This document shows, piece by piece, positions 7,623-15,778 of a stretch of 64,000 bases of DNA (position 1 is its first letter; each line of letters opens with the position of its first letter). The stretch is taken from assembly GCA_965199875.1 (NCBI GenBank), contig OZ241346.1, positions 2,480,001-2,544,000 of the forward strand, read 5' to 3'. The notes under the pieces are model-generated. The model was not told where the DNA came from. It was given only the letters and a program-made list of their open reading frames with translations, and searched no databases. A program made the position numbers and the translations under genes. The DNA is from VXYL01 sp965199875. GTDB lineage: Bacteria; Pseudomonadota; Gammaproteobacteria; Pseudomonadales; Azotimanducaceae.

Positions 7623-9828
7623 CGCGGCTCGCGCAGCGGCTGGCACCGCCATTGGCGCAATCTGCGTCGGCGTGGCGGCTTGCGTCGACGTGAAGACCAG
7701 CAGCAGTGCGCCAACGCCGCCGGTGGCCGAGGCACGTCCGTGGTCCTTCACCCGGCACGGCATCACCGTCGAAGATCCCTACCGCTGGCTGAAGGACGAC
7801 AGCTACCCCAAGGTGGACGACGCCGACGTGCTCGCCTACCTGGAAGCCGAGAACCGCTACTTCGAGGCGATGATGGCCCCCCGGCACGCCCTGGTGGAGA
7901 AGCTCTTCGAGGAGATCAAGGGCCGCCAGGCGCCGGACGACGCCAGCGTGCCGCTGCGCGAAGGCGGCTACTTCTACCAGTGGCGCTTCGACGTCGACGA
8001 AGGCGAGGGGCAGTATCGCATCTGGTGGCGCTGGCCAGCGGCGGATGCCGGCGCCGAGGACGGGCCCACCGAACAAGCCCGGGCGATCTTGAGCGAACCG
8101 GCGCTGGCCAAGGGCAGCGACTACTTCGAGCTTGGCGGACTGACCGCATCCAACGACGGCAGCCTGCTGGCCTACAGCGTGGACACGACCGGCGCCGAGC
8201 GCTTCACCATGCGCGTCAAGGCCCTGGACAGCGGCGAACTGCGTCCGGATGTCATCGAAAACACCCAGGGCGAGGTGGTGTGGACGGCGGACGACCGATC
8301 CTTCTTCTACGTCGTCCTGGACGACCAGTGGCGGCCCTATCAAGTGCGCCGGCACGTCCTCGGCGAAGCGGTTGAAGACGACGCGTTGATCTACGAAGAG
8401 CAGGACCCCAGCTTCTTCGTCGACCTTTCGCGCACCGCCTCCAAGGAGTACGTGGTGATTTCCAGCGCCGACCACGTCACTTCCGAGGCATACCTCGTTC
8501 CCACCCATGCGCCCGACAGCCAGCCGAAACTCGTGGCGGCGCGTCGCGCCGAGCACGAGTACGACATCGACCATCAAGGCGACCGCTTCGTCATCCGCAC
8601 CAACGACACGCACAAGAACGCGCGCCTCGCCGTGGCCCCGGAGGACGACCCGACGGAATCCGCCTGGCAGACGCTGGTGGCGGCGTCGGACGAGCGCTAC
8701 CTGCGCGGCTTCCAGGTCTTCGCCGACTTCATCGCGTTGCAGGAACGCGCCGGCGCCATCGACCAAGTGCGGCTGCTGCATCGCGACGGCAGCAGCACCC
8801 GCATCGAGTTTCCCGAAGCCGTGTACGCCGCCAGCATCGGCGCCAATGCGCAGTTCCACGCTCGGGCGCTGCGCGTGGACTACACGTCCATGACCACGCC
8901 GGACACGGTGTTCGACTTCCACGTGGACGACGCCCGCCTGCGCACGCGCAAGGTGCAGCGCATCCCAAGCGGCTACGACGGCGGCCGCTACCGCAGCCAG
9001 CGCATCGTCGCGACGGCCCGGGACGGCGCCAGCGTACCGGTGTCGCTGGTCTACCGCGAGGACGTTCCCAAGGACGGCAGCGCACCGCTCTATCTCTACG
9101 GCTACGGCGCCTACGGCAGCGGCGTCATGCCACGCTTCTCGGCCACGCGGCTGTCGCTCCTGGAGCGGGGCTTCGTGTTCGCCATCGCCCACATCCGGGG
9201 CGGCGACGAACTCGGCTACCACTGGTACGAGGCCGGCAAGCTGCGCCGCCGCACCAACACCTTCAACGACTTCGTCGACGTCGCGCGGCATCTGATCGAG
9301 CAAGGCTTCACCAGCGCCGGCCGAATCGCCATCGCCGGCGGCAGCGCCGGCGGCGAACTGGTGGGCGCCGCGGTCAATCAAGCGCCGGAGCTTTGGGGGG
9401 CGGCGGTGGCGCACGTGCCCTTCGTCGACGTGCTGAACACCATGCTGGACACGTCGCTGCCGCTGACGCCCATCGAGTGGCCGGAGTGGGGCAACCCGGT
9501 GGAAGACAAGGACGCCTTCGAGCTCATTCTCTCGTATTCGCCCTACGATCAGCTGAAGGCCGGCCGCTATCCGCCCATGCTGGTGACGGCCGGCCTCAAC
9601 GACCCCCGCGTGACCTACTGGGAACCGGCCAAGTACGTCGCCAGGCTGCGCGCGCTGAAAGAGGACGACAACCCCTTGCTGCTGAAGACGAACTTGGGCG
9701 CCGGACACGCCGGCCGCTCGGGCAGATTCGACGCGCTGCGCGAAGTGGCGGAGGAATACGCCTTTCTGCTGTGGGTGCTCGGCTTGGCGGACGGCGCGGA
9801 AAACGAACCCCGCGACCTCGCCCGTTGA
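7606..9828 (+). CDS. prolyl oligopeptidase / oligopeptidase B family serine protease, probable lipoprotein
   Basis: 740 residues from a TTG at 7606 that overlaps the end of the acyl-CoA dehydrogenase gene. The first 27 residues look like a lipoprotein signal ending in the lipobox VAAC, so the enzyme is probably anchored outside the inner membrane; this start has no clear ribosome site and is tentative. The N-terminal beta-propeller begins near WSFTRHGITVEDPYRWLKDD. The C-terminal hydrolase domain carries Ser580 in GGSAGGE, Asp666 in LNDPRV and His701 in GAGHAG, the S9 catalytic triad in order. It cleaves short peptides after basic or prolyl residues. Typical S9A length is about 690-720. Confidence 0.88.
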   Translation: MGCPIDAARAAAGTAIGAICVGVAACVDVKTSSSAPTPPVAEARPWSFTRHGITVEDPYRWLKDDSYPKVDDADVLAYLEAENRYFEAMMAPRHALVEKLFEEIKGRQAPDDASVPLREGGYFYQWRFDVDEGEGQYRIWWRWPAADAGAEDGPTEQARAILSEPALAKGSDYFELGGLTASNDGSLLAYSVDTTGAERFTMRVKALDSGELRPDVIENTQGEVVWTADDRSFFYVVLDDQWRPYQVRRHVLGEAVEDDALIYEEQDPSFFVDLSRTASKEYVVISSADHVTSEAYLVPTHAPDSQPKLVAARRAEHEYDIDHQGDRFVIRTNDTHKNARLAVAPEDDPTESAWQTLVAASDERYLRGFQVFADFIALQERAGAIDQVRLLHRDGSSTRIEFPEAVYAASIGANAQFHARALRVDYTSMTTPDTVFDFHVDDARLRTRKVQRIPSGYDGGRYRSQRIVATARDGASVPVSLVYREDVPKDGSAPLYLYGYGAYGSGVMPRFSATRLSLLERGFVFAIAHIRGGDELGYHWYEAGKLRRRTNTFNDFVDVARHLIEQGFTSAGRIAIAGGSAGGELVGAAVNQAPELWGAAVAHVPFVDVLNTMLDTSLPLTPIEWPEWGNPVEDKDAFELILSYSPYDQLKAGRYPPMLVTAGLNDPRVTYWEPAKYVARLRALKEDDNPLLLKTNLGAGHAGRSGRFDALREVAEEYAFLLWVLGLADGAENEPRDLAR

Positions 9829-9851
9829 ACGGGCAACCGCTCGGCTATACT
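9825..9851 (+). promoter_or_regulatory. candidate promoter for the GPP34 gene
   Basis: TTGAAC (9825-9830, overlapping the stop codon of the upstream protease gene) and TATACT (9846-9851) are separated by 15 bases and lie 33 bases before the GPP34 start. The spacing is short for a sigma-70 promoter, so this is tentative. The TTGAAC is also the centre of a small palindrome with 7-base arms around a single G. Confidence 0.3.
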
Positions 9852-9883
9852 CGCCGCAACGTAGCGCAGACGGGATACGAAGG

Positions 9884-10537
9884 ATGCTGAGGTTCGCCGA
9901 GGAAGTGATGCTGCTGCTGCTGAACGACGAGGACGGCAGGTTCGCCCGCGTTCAGGACTGGTCGTTGAGCTACGCGCTGGCCGGCGGCGTGCTGATGGAC
10001 CTGGCCCTCGAAGGCCGCATCGACACGGATCTGAAACAGCTGGTGCTGCTGGACTCGACGCCAACCGGCGACAGCCTCCTGGATCCTGTCTTGGCGGACA
10101 TCGAGCGCGCCGAAGACAAGCGCGACGCCCGTTTCTGGATCGAGCGAACCTCCGCCCGCAGCGACGACGTCCGCGAAGTGGCGCTTGGACGCCTGGTGGA
10201 ACGGGGCATCCTGGAACGGCGGGAGAACCGTTTTCTTTGGGTGTTCAAGTCGCGGCGCTATCCGGTGATCGACGGCCATGCGGAACGCGAGGTGAAGCTG
10301 CGCATCATGGCGGTGCTGTTCAGCGACGAAATTCCGGACCCGCGCGACGTGGTCATCATCTGTCTCGCCGAGGCCTGCGGCATCTTCAAGGGGCTGATGT
10401 CGCGGCGCGAACTGGAGCGCGCCCGGCAACGCATCGATCAGGTGCGAAGGCTCGACCTCATCGGCCAGGCGATGTCCCAGGCCATCGGCGAGATCGAAGT
10501 CGCCCTCGCCATGTTGCAGCAGCAGCAAACCTACTAG
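9884..10537 (+). CDS. GPP34 (GOLPH3/Vps74-like) family protein
   Basis: 217 residues matching the GPP34 fold: MLRFAEEVMLLLLNDEDGRF at the start, YALAGGVLMDLALEGRID (the hydrophobic helix region), a middle stretch DVREVALGRLVERGILERR, and a C-terminal helix pair. In eukaryotes the family binds phosphatidylinositol-4-phosphate and retains glycosyltransferases at the Golgi. Bacterial members are widespread in actinobacteria and sporadic in proteobacteria, with unknown function. GAAGG abuts the ATG directly, which is closer than usual, but the family's conserved N-terminus supports this start. It is flanked by a protease and, convergently, a nucleoside hydrolase. Confidence 0.82.
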   Translation: MLRFAEEVMLLLLNDEDGRFARVQDWSLSYALAGGVLMDLALEGRIDTDLKQLVLLDSTPTGDSLLDPVLADIERAEDKRDARFWIERTSARSDDVREVALGRLVERGILERRENRFLWVFKSRRYPVIDGHAEREVKLRIMAVLFSDEIPDPRDVVIICLAEACGIFKGLMSRRELERARQRIDQVRRLDLIGQAMSQAIGEIEVALAMLQQQQTY

Positions 10538-10579
10538 CGCCCGCCGGGGAGCGCGTTCAAGGAATCCGGGCGTCTCCGC

Positions 10580-11488
10580 CTACGCGCCGAGGGATTCCAG
10601 CACCAGCCGCATGGCCGCCTCGGCGTCGATGCGATAGGCCACCTTCGCGGTGTCCGGATTGCGCCGCCGGGTGACGCGCTCGTCCACCACGGTCATGCCT
10701 CGCGTCAGCGCGCCTTGGGTTTCCACGCCCACGGCTCGCGGTTCCGCGATCACGAGTTCAGGGTGGGTCACCGCCAACACGGCGCAAGGGTCGTGCAGCG
10801 CCGCGCTGCGGCTGCCGATCAGTTCCTCCATGCGCTGGTGCAGATGCGTGAACGCCTGGGCGGCGAACCGGGCCAGCGGCGCGCCAACCGCGTCGAGCTT
10901 CGCCACGGTGGCATCGGTGGTGCGCAGCTGGTGGGTGAGGTTCAGGCCGCACATGGTGATGTCGGCGCCGGAAGCGAACACCCTTGCCGCGGCTTCCGGG
11001 TCCGCGAAGATGTTGAACTCAGCTTTGGGCGTGGCGTTGCCGACGCTGGCGCTGCCGCCCATCAGCGCGATGCCGGCGATGCGCCGCACCCAGGCGGGAT
11101 CCCGTTCGATGGCCAGCGCGATGTTGGTGAGCGGACCTATCGGCACGATCCAGACGTCTTCGGCAGCGGCTTCGAGCAGAAAGCCAACCGCGTCGTCGCT
11201 GGCCGGACGCCGCCGATGCGCCATTCGCTCGACGCCGCCGAGGCCGGTCGCCCCGTGTACCACCGCGGCGTGGATCGGCTCGCCCACCAGCGGCTTCGAC
11301 GCCCCGGCATGTACGGGTGTGTCCACGTCCAGCATGGCCGTCACCAGGAGCGCGTTGTCCGTGGTCGCCGTCAGCGGCGCATTGCCGCTCACGGTGGTTA
11401 TGCCCAGCACCTCGGCGTGGCGATGCGCCAGAACGATGGCGATGGCGTCGTCGTGCCCAGGGTCGCAGTCGATGATCATGCGTTTCAT
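10580..11488 (-). CDS. inosine/uridine-preferring nucleoside hydrolase family protein
   Basis: 302 residues. Cleaves the N-glycosidic bond of ribonucleosides to give base and ribose. The Ca-binding N-terminal motif is clear (MIIDCDPGHDDAIAI), followed by TTVSGNAPL, WIVPIGPLTNIALAI and GGSASVGNATPKAEFNIF, with the second metal-binding Asp in HDPCAVL. Length matches the IunH family. It lies 17 bp downstream of parB on the same strand, so it may be read through from the segregation operon. Precise substrate cannot be judged from sequence. Confidence 0.9.
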   Translation of the reverse strand: MKRMIIDCDPGHDDAIAIVLAHRHAEVLGITTVSGNAPLTATTDNALLVTAMLDVDTPVHAGASKPLVGEPIHAAVVHGATGLGGVERMAHRRRPASDDAVGFLLEAAAEDVWIVPIGPLTNIALAIERDPAWVRRIAGIALMGGSASVGNATPKAEFNIFADPEAAARVFASGADITMCGLNLTHQLRTTDATVAKLDAVGAPLARFAAQAFTHLHQRMEELIGSRSAALHDPCAVLAVTHPELVIAEPRAVGVETQGALTRGMTVVDERVTRRRNPDTAKVAYRIDAEAAMRLVLESLGA

Positions 11489-11505
11489 GGCGGCGACTAT
11501 AGCGG

Positions 11506-12393
11506 CTAGCCCTCTTCAAGTCCCCAAGTCCGCCGGACGTTCGGCGCGATGCGCGCAAGCACGCCCTCCAGCTCGTCCAGACTGCCGTAGCGGATGACGA
11601 TCCGGCCCTTGCCGCCCTTGCCGCTGACGATCGACGTCCGAGCGCCTAGCCTTTCGCTCAGGTTTCGCTCCAAGGCGCGGGTGTCGGCGTCCGCCTGCGT
11701 GGCGGGACCGGGATCGTCGTCGCCGGCCAGCAGTCGGCGCACCAGGGCTTCGGTTTGGCGCACCGACAAGCCGCGCCCGACGACCCGCTCGGCGACGGAC
11801 GCCTGCTGTTCCGCTGGCAGCGGCAGAAGCGCCCGGGCGTGGCCCATTTCCAAGTCGCCAGCGGCAAGGAAGTCGCGTACCGCAGCAGCGAGATTGAGCA
11901 GCCGCAGGAGGTTGGAGACGGCCGTTCGAGACTTGCCGACCGCTTCCGCCAGCTGCTCGTGAGTGAGTGCATACTCCTTCAGCAAGCCTTTCAGTGCTTG
12001 CGCTTCTTCCAAGGGATTCAAGTCTTCGCGCTGGATGTTCTCGATCAGCGCAAGGGCCAGCGCCTGGCGGTCGTCCGCCTCTCGCACCACCGCTGGCACG
12101 GTCGCCAGGCCGGCCCTCTGGGCGGCGCGCCAGCGTCGTTCGCCGGCGATGATCTCGTAGCCGCCAGCCAGCCGGGGGCGCACCACCACCGGTTCGATCA
12201 CGCCTTGGGCGCGAATGGACTGCGCCAGTTCTTCGATGCCGGCATCGTCGATGTTCATGCGTGGCTGGTGCCTGCCCCGATGCAGCGCATCGACGGGCAG
12301 ACTGGCCGACGCTGCGGCTTCCCCATCGACATCGGCGATGGGCGGCAGCAGGGTGTCGAGGCCCTTGCCCAAGCCGCCGCGGGTTGCTGCCAC
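11506..12393 (-). CDS. parB: chromosome-partitioning protein ParB
   Basis: 295 residues, GTG start. ParB is the CTP-dependent clamp that loads at parS and spreads along origin-proximal DNA. Visible parts: N-terminal RGGLGKGLDTLLPP, the CTPase/arginine patch GERRWRAAQRAG, the helix-turn-helix parS-binding segment EQLAEAVGKSRTAVSNLLRL, and the C-terminal dimer domain ending RIAPNVRRTWGLEEG. It sits 9 bp after parA in the conserved rsmG-parA-parB run. Two sites matching the family's parS palindrome lie in recF about 11 kb away. Confidence 0.96.
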   Translation of the reverse strand: MAATRGGLGKGLDTLLPPIADVDGEAAASASLPVDALHRGRHQPRMNIDDAGIEELAQSIRAQGVIEPVVVRPRLAGGYEIIAGERRWRAAQRAGLATVPAVVREADDRQALALALIENIQREDLNPLEEAQALKGLLKEYALTHEQLAEAVGKSRTAVSNLLRLLNLAAAVRDFLAAGDLEMGHARALLPLPAEQQASVAERVVGRGLSVRQTEALVRRLLAGDDDPGPATQADADTRALERNLSERLGARTSIVSGKGGKGRIVIRYGSLDELEGVLARIAPNVRRTWGLEEG

Positions 12394-12402
12394 GGCAACC
12401 GC

Positions 12403-13215
12403 CTACGGGCGCCCGGCGCCGGCCATTCGAGCCGCTTCGGCTTGGGCGACTTCGCCGGCCAAGGCGCGGTAGGCACGAGCGCCGCGGCAGTACGGGTCGT
12501 AGACGACCGCCGGCATGCCATGGCTGGGCGCCTCGGCCAGACGCACGTTGCGCGGGATCACGGTGCGGAAGACCTGCTCCTCGAAGTGCTTCAGCAGCTG
12601 CCTGGAGACATCGCGGCTGAGTCGATTTCGAGGATCGTACATGGTGCGCAGGATACCTTCGATGGCGAGCCGTGGATTGCCGCGCTGACGCACGCCGCGA
12701 ATGGTCAGCAGCAGCGCCGTCAGCCCTTCCAGCGGATAGTACTCGCACTGCATGGGAATCAACACGCCGTGCGCCGCCATCAGCGCGTTCAGGGTGAGGA
12801 CGTTCAACGACGGCGGGCAGTCGATGAGCGCGTAGTCGAAACCGGCCGCTGCCTCTTGCAGCCGAGAACGCAGCCGGGAGGAGCGATCCCGCGCCGCCAG
12901 CAGGGCCACTTCCGCCGCCGTCAAGTCGCCGTTCGACGGCACCAGCGAGAAGCCGCCGCTGCACTGGCGCACCACTGCGTCGAAGGGCGCGTCTTCGGCC
13001 AGCCACTCCTGCGCGCCGCCGCGCGCGCCGTTCCCCTGCTCCACATGCAGCGCGTTCTTGTCGATGCCGACGCCCATCGTGGCGTTGCCCTGGGGGTCCA
13101 AGTCCACCAGCAGCGTGCGCGCGCCGTCGGCGGCGAGGGCGGCAGCCAGATTCACCGCCGTCGTCGTCTTGCCGACGCCGCCTTTCTGGTTGGCTACCGC
13201 GATCGTTCTTGCCAT
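12403..13215 (-). CDS. parA: chromosome-partitioning ATPase ParA (Soj)
   Basis: 270 residues from the ATG at 13215, which gives the family start MARTIAVANQKGGVGKTT; the frame also opens 6 codons earlier. The deviant Walker A motif KGGVGKTT, the switch DLDPQGN and the Walker B region ALIDCPPSLN are intact. ParA dimers bind DNA non-specifically on ATP and are released by ParB, moving the origin. Located between rsmG and parB, as in most proteobacteria. Confidence 0.96.
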   Translation of the reverse strand: MARTIAVANQKGGVGKTTTAVNLAAALAADGARTLLVDLDPQGNATMGVGIDKNALHVEQGNGARGGAQEWLAEDAPFDAVVRQCSGGFSLVPSNGDLTAAEVALLAARDRSSRLRSRLQEAAAGFDYALIDCPPSLNVLTLNALMAAHGVLIPMQCEYYPLEGLTALLLTIRGVRQRGNPRLAIEGILRTMYDPRNRLSRDVSRQLLKHFEEQVFRTVIPRNVRLAEAPSHGMPAVVYDPYCRGARAYRALAGEVAQAEAARMAGAGRP

Positions 13216-13254
13216 CCGCTGGCTTCCGCTCAAGGCGGTGCCTCCAGAGTTGCC

Positions 13255-13869
13255 TCAATGCCGTTGCCGAACCACGGTCAGCCAGCCGACCCCGCAGCGC
13301 ACCGTTCGCTGCACGGCGCCGCCATCGAACAGCGCCGCGTCCAAGGGTCCCATCGACGGCAGCAACGCGCTCCCCTGCCGCGCCAGCAGCGGCCGCATCA
13401 ACGGCCACGCCTTGTCGGCGGATGCCACGGCGCGGGCAACCACGGTGTCGAAGAGCGCCGCGGGCCGATAGCGCCCGGCGTCCACGGCGGCCACTTCCAC
13501 GTTGCCGAGTTGCAGATCGATCACCGCCTGGCGCAAGAACCGGCTCTTGCGCAAACTGCGTTCGATCAGCACCACCGGTGCCTGCGGGCGAACGATGGCC
13601 AGCGGCAGTCCGGGCAGCCCGGCGCCCGAGCCGACGTCCGCGAGCCTCCCGCGCCACCAAGGCAGCAGCGCCAGACTGTCGCGAACGTGGCGCTCGCGCA
13701 GGCGGCCAGCGTCGCGCTTGGACACCAGGTTGTAGCGCCTGTTCCAGCGCCGCAGCAGCGCCTCGAACGCTTCCAGCTTGGCCATCGCCTCGCGCCGATC
13801 GACGCCTTCGCCATCCAGCAGCTGCGCGACGGTCTCAGGCTGCCCGTCGGCCGGCTTGTCGCTTGGCAT
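13255..13869 (-). CDS. rsmG: 16S rRNA (guanine-527-N7)-methyltransferase RsmG
   Basis: 204 residues. Methylates G527 of 16S rRNA using S-adenosylmethionine. The SAM-binding motif is LADVGSGAGLPGLPLAI, preceded by the family stretch WNRRYNLVSKRD and RHVRDSLALLP and followed by VVARAVAS. It overlaps the 3' end of mnmG by 35 bp (13835-13869), so translation is probably coupled. Family length is about 205-215. Confidence 0.95.
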   Translation of the reverse strand: MPSDKPADGQPETVAQLLDGEGVDRREAMAKLEAFEALLRRWNRRYNLVSKRDAGRLRERHVRDSLALLPWWRGRLADVGSGAGLPGLPLAIVRPQAPVVLIERSLRKSRFLRQAVIDLQLGNVEVAAVDAGRYRPAALFDTVVARAVASADKAWPLMRPLLARQGSALLPSMGPLDAALFDGGAVQRTVRCGVGWLTVVRQRH

Positions 13870-15727
13870 GAACCAGCAGCAGGGAGAGCGCCGCCGGCGT
13901 GACGCCGGGCACTCTGGCCGCCTGGGCGATGGTGGCTGGCTGGCGAGCGCGCAGCTTTTCTTTCAGCTCGTTGGAGAGGCCGGCGATGTCGCCGTAGTTG
14001 AAGTCCGCCGTCAGACGCACTTCCTCGTTGGCCTTGACGCGGGCTATTTCCAAGTCTTGGCGAGCCATGTAGCCCTCGTACTTGGCGTCGATTTCCACTT
14101 GCGCCAGCACCGCGGCGTCGATTTCGACATCGCTCGTCTGGCCGAGCGCCGCGCCGACGTGGTCCGCGTTCACGCCCGGCCGCTTGAGCAGCGCATGCAG
14201 CGACGCCGCGACGTCGATGCGTTCGCCGGTGGCCGCTTCCAAGGCTTTGGCGAGGTCGCCGCCCGGCGTTGCCACCACGCCCGCCAGACGACTGGCACCA
14301 CGTTCAACGGCGCGTTGGCGCGCCGAGAAGACCCGCCAGCGCTCGTCGTCGACCAAGCCCAGTTCCCGCCCCTTGGGGGTGAGGCGGAAGTCGGCGTTGT
14401 CCTGGCGCAGACGCAGGCGGTACTCGGCGCGGCTGGTGAACATCCGATAGGGTTCGGTGACGCCGTGGTTGAGCAGATCGTCCACCAGAACGCCCAAGTA
14501 GGCATCGAAGCGCTGCGGATGCCAAGCGCTGCGGTTCGCGGCTGCCAGAGCGGCGTTCGCACCCGCCAGAAGACCCTGCGCCGCGGCTTCTTCGTAGCCA
14601 GTGGTGCCGTTGATCTGCCCGGCGAAGTACAAGCCGCCGATGCAGCGGGTTTGCAGCGTTGGCGTCAGATCCCGAGGGTCGAAGAAGTCGTATTCGATGG
14701 CGTAGCCAGGGCGCGTGACGTGGGCTCGTTCGAAGCCGTGGATGGTGCGCACCAGCGCCAGCTGCACGTCGAAGGGCAGGCTGGTGGAAATGCCGTTGGG
14801 ATAGACCTCGAAGGTGTCCAGCCCTTCCGGCTCGACGAAGATCTGATGCTGCTCGCGGCTCGCGAAACGCACCACCTTGTCTTCAATCGAAGGACAGTAT
14901 CTCGGCCCGACGCCTTCGATGGCGCCGCTGAACATCGGCGAACGCGACAGACCTTCCCGCACCACCGCATGGGTTCGCGGGTTGGTGTGGGTAATGTGGC
15001 AATGTACCTGGCGCGGATGGACTTCCGGCGTCGACAGGAAGGACATCGTCGGGCGCGGCCGATCCCCCGGCTGCACCGCCAGGTTCTGGTAGCGAACGCT
15101 GCGCCCGTCGATGCGCGGCGGCGTGCCGGTCTTCAGCCGCGCCACGCGCAGCGGCATGGCGCGCAGGCGTTCGGCGAGGGCGTTGGCCGGCGCATCGCCA
15201 GCGCGGCCGCCGGCCTGGTTCTGCAGGCCGATGTGAATGCGCCCGCCGAGGAAGGTGCCCGTGGTCAGCACCACCTGGCCAGCCTCGAAGCGCAGCCCCA
15301 TCTGCGTATCGACGCCGCGCACCCGCTCGCCGCGCACGTGCAGATCCACCACGGACTGCTGGAACACGCTCAGATTCGGCTGGTTCTCCACCGCCGAGCG
15401 CACGGCGCTGCGGTAGAGCACCCGGTCCGCCTGTGCCCGGGTGGCGCGAACGGCCGGGCCCTTGCGTCCGTTCAAGGTGCGAAAGTGAATGCCGGCACGG
15501 TCCGCCGCCTGCGCCATCGCACCGCCCAAGGCGTCGATTTCCCGCACCAGGTGCGACTTGCCGATGCCGCCGATGGCCGGATTGCAGGACATCTGCCCGA
15601 TGGTCTCGATGCTCTGGGTGAGCAGCAGAGTAGCAGCGCCCATGCGCGCTGCCGCCAGCGCCGCTTCGACGCCCGCGTGTCCACCGCCGACGACGACGAC
15701 ATCGTATCGTTGCGGGTGGATCATCAT
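13835..15727 (-). CDS. mnmG: tRNA uridine-5-carboxymethylaminomethyl modification enzyme MnmG
   Basis: 630 residues. FAD enzyme that with MnmE builds the cmnm5 group at U34 of certain tRNAs. The FAD dinucleotide motif is DVVVVGGGHAGVEAA at residues 9-23; further landmarks are QMSCNPAIGGIGKSHLVRE, TGTFLGGRIHIG, YCPSIEDKV and FAGQINGTTGYEEAAAQG. The C-terminal helical MnmE-binding domain ends with the LLVHAKRQ stretch. It lies 51 bp after mnmE. That short gap means that, unlike in E. coli, oriC is not next to mnmG here. Confidence 0.97.
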   Translation of the reverse strand: MMIHPQRYDVVVVGGGHAGVEAALAAARMGAATLLLTQSIETIGQMSCNPAIGGIGKSHLVREIDALGGAMAQAADRAGIHFRTLNGRKGPAVRATRAQADRVLYRSAVRSAVENQPNLSVFQQSVVDLHVRGERVRGVDTQMGLRFEAGQVVLTTGTFLGGRIHIGLQNQAGGRAGDAPANALAERLRAMPLRVARLKTGTPPRIDGRSVRYQNLAVQPGDRPRPTMSFLSTPEVHPRQVHCHITHTNPRTHAVVREGLSRSPMFSGAIEGVGPRYCPSIEDKVVRFASREQHQIFVEPEGLDTFEVYPNGISTSLPFDVQLALVRTIHGFERAHVTRPGYAIEYDFFDPRDLTPTLQTRCIGGLYFAGQINGTTGYEEAAAQGLLAGANAALAAANRSAWHPQRFDAYLGVLVDDLLNHGVTEPYRMFTSRAEYRLRLRQDNADFRLTPKGRELGLVDDERWRVFSARQRAVERGASRLAGVVATPGGDLAKALEAATGERIDVAASLHALLKRPGVNADHVGAALGQTSDVEIDAAVLAQVEIDAKYEGYMARQDLEIARVKANEEVRLTADFNYGDIAGLSNELKEKLRARQPATIAQAARVPGVTPAALSLLLVHAKRQAGRRAA

Positions 15728-15778
15728 GTCGTGAACGGCTCAAGTGCCCAAGAAGGAGGCGGATTATACGCCGCACAG

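Noticed and set aside
7588..9708. A 706-codon minus-strand frame opposite the prolyl oligopeptidase gene
   Set aside because: Shadow of the real gene, whose catalytic triad is intact on the plus strand.
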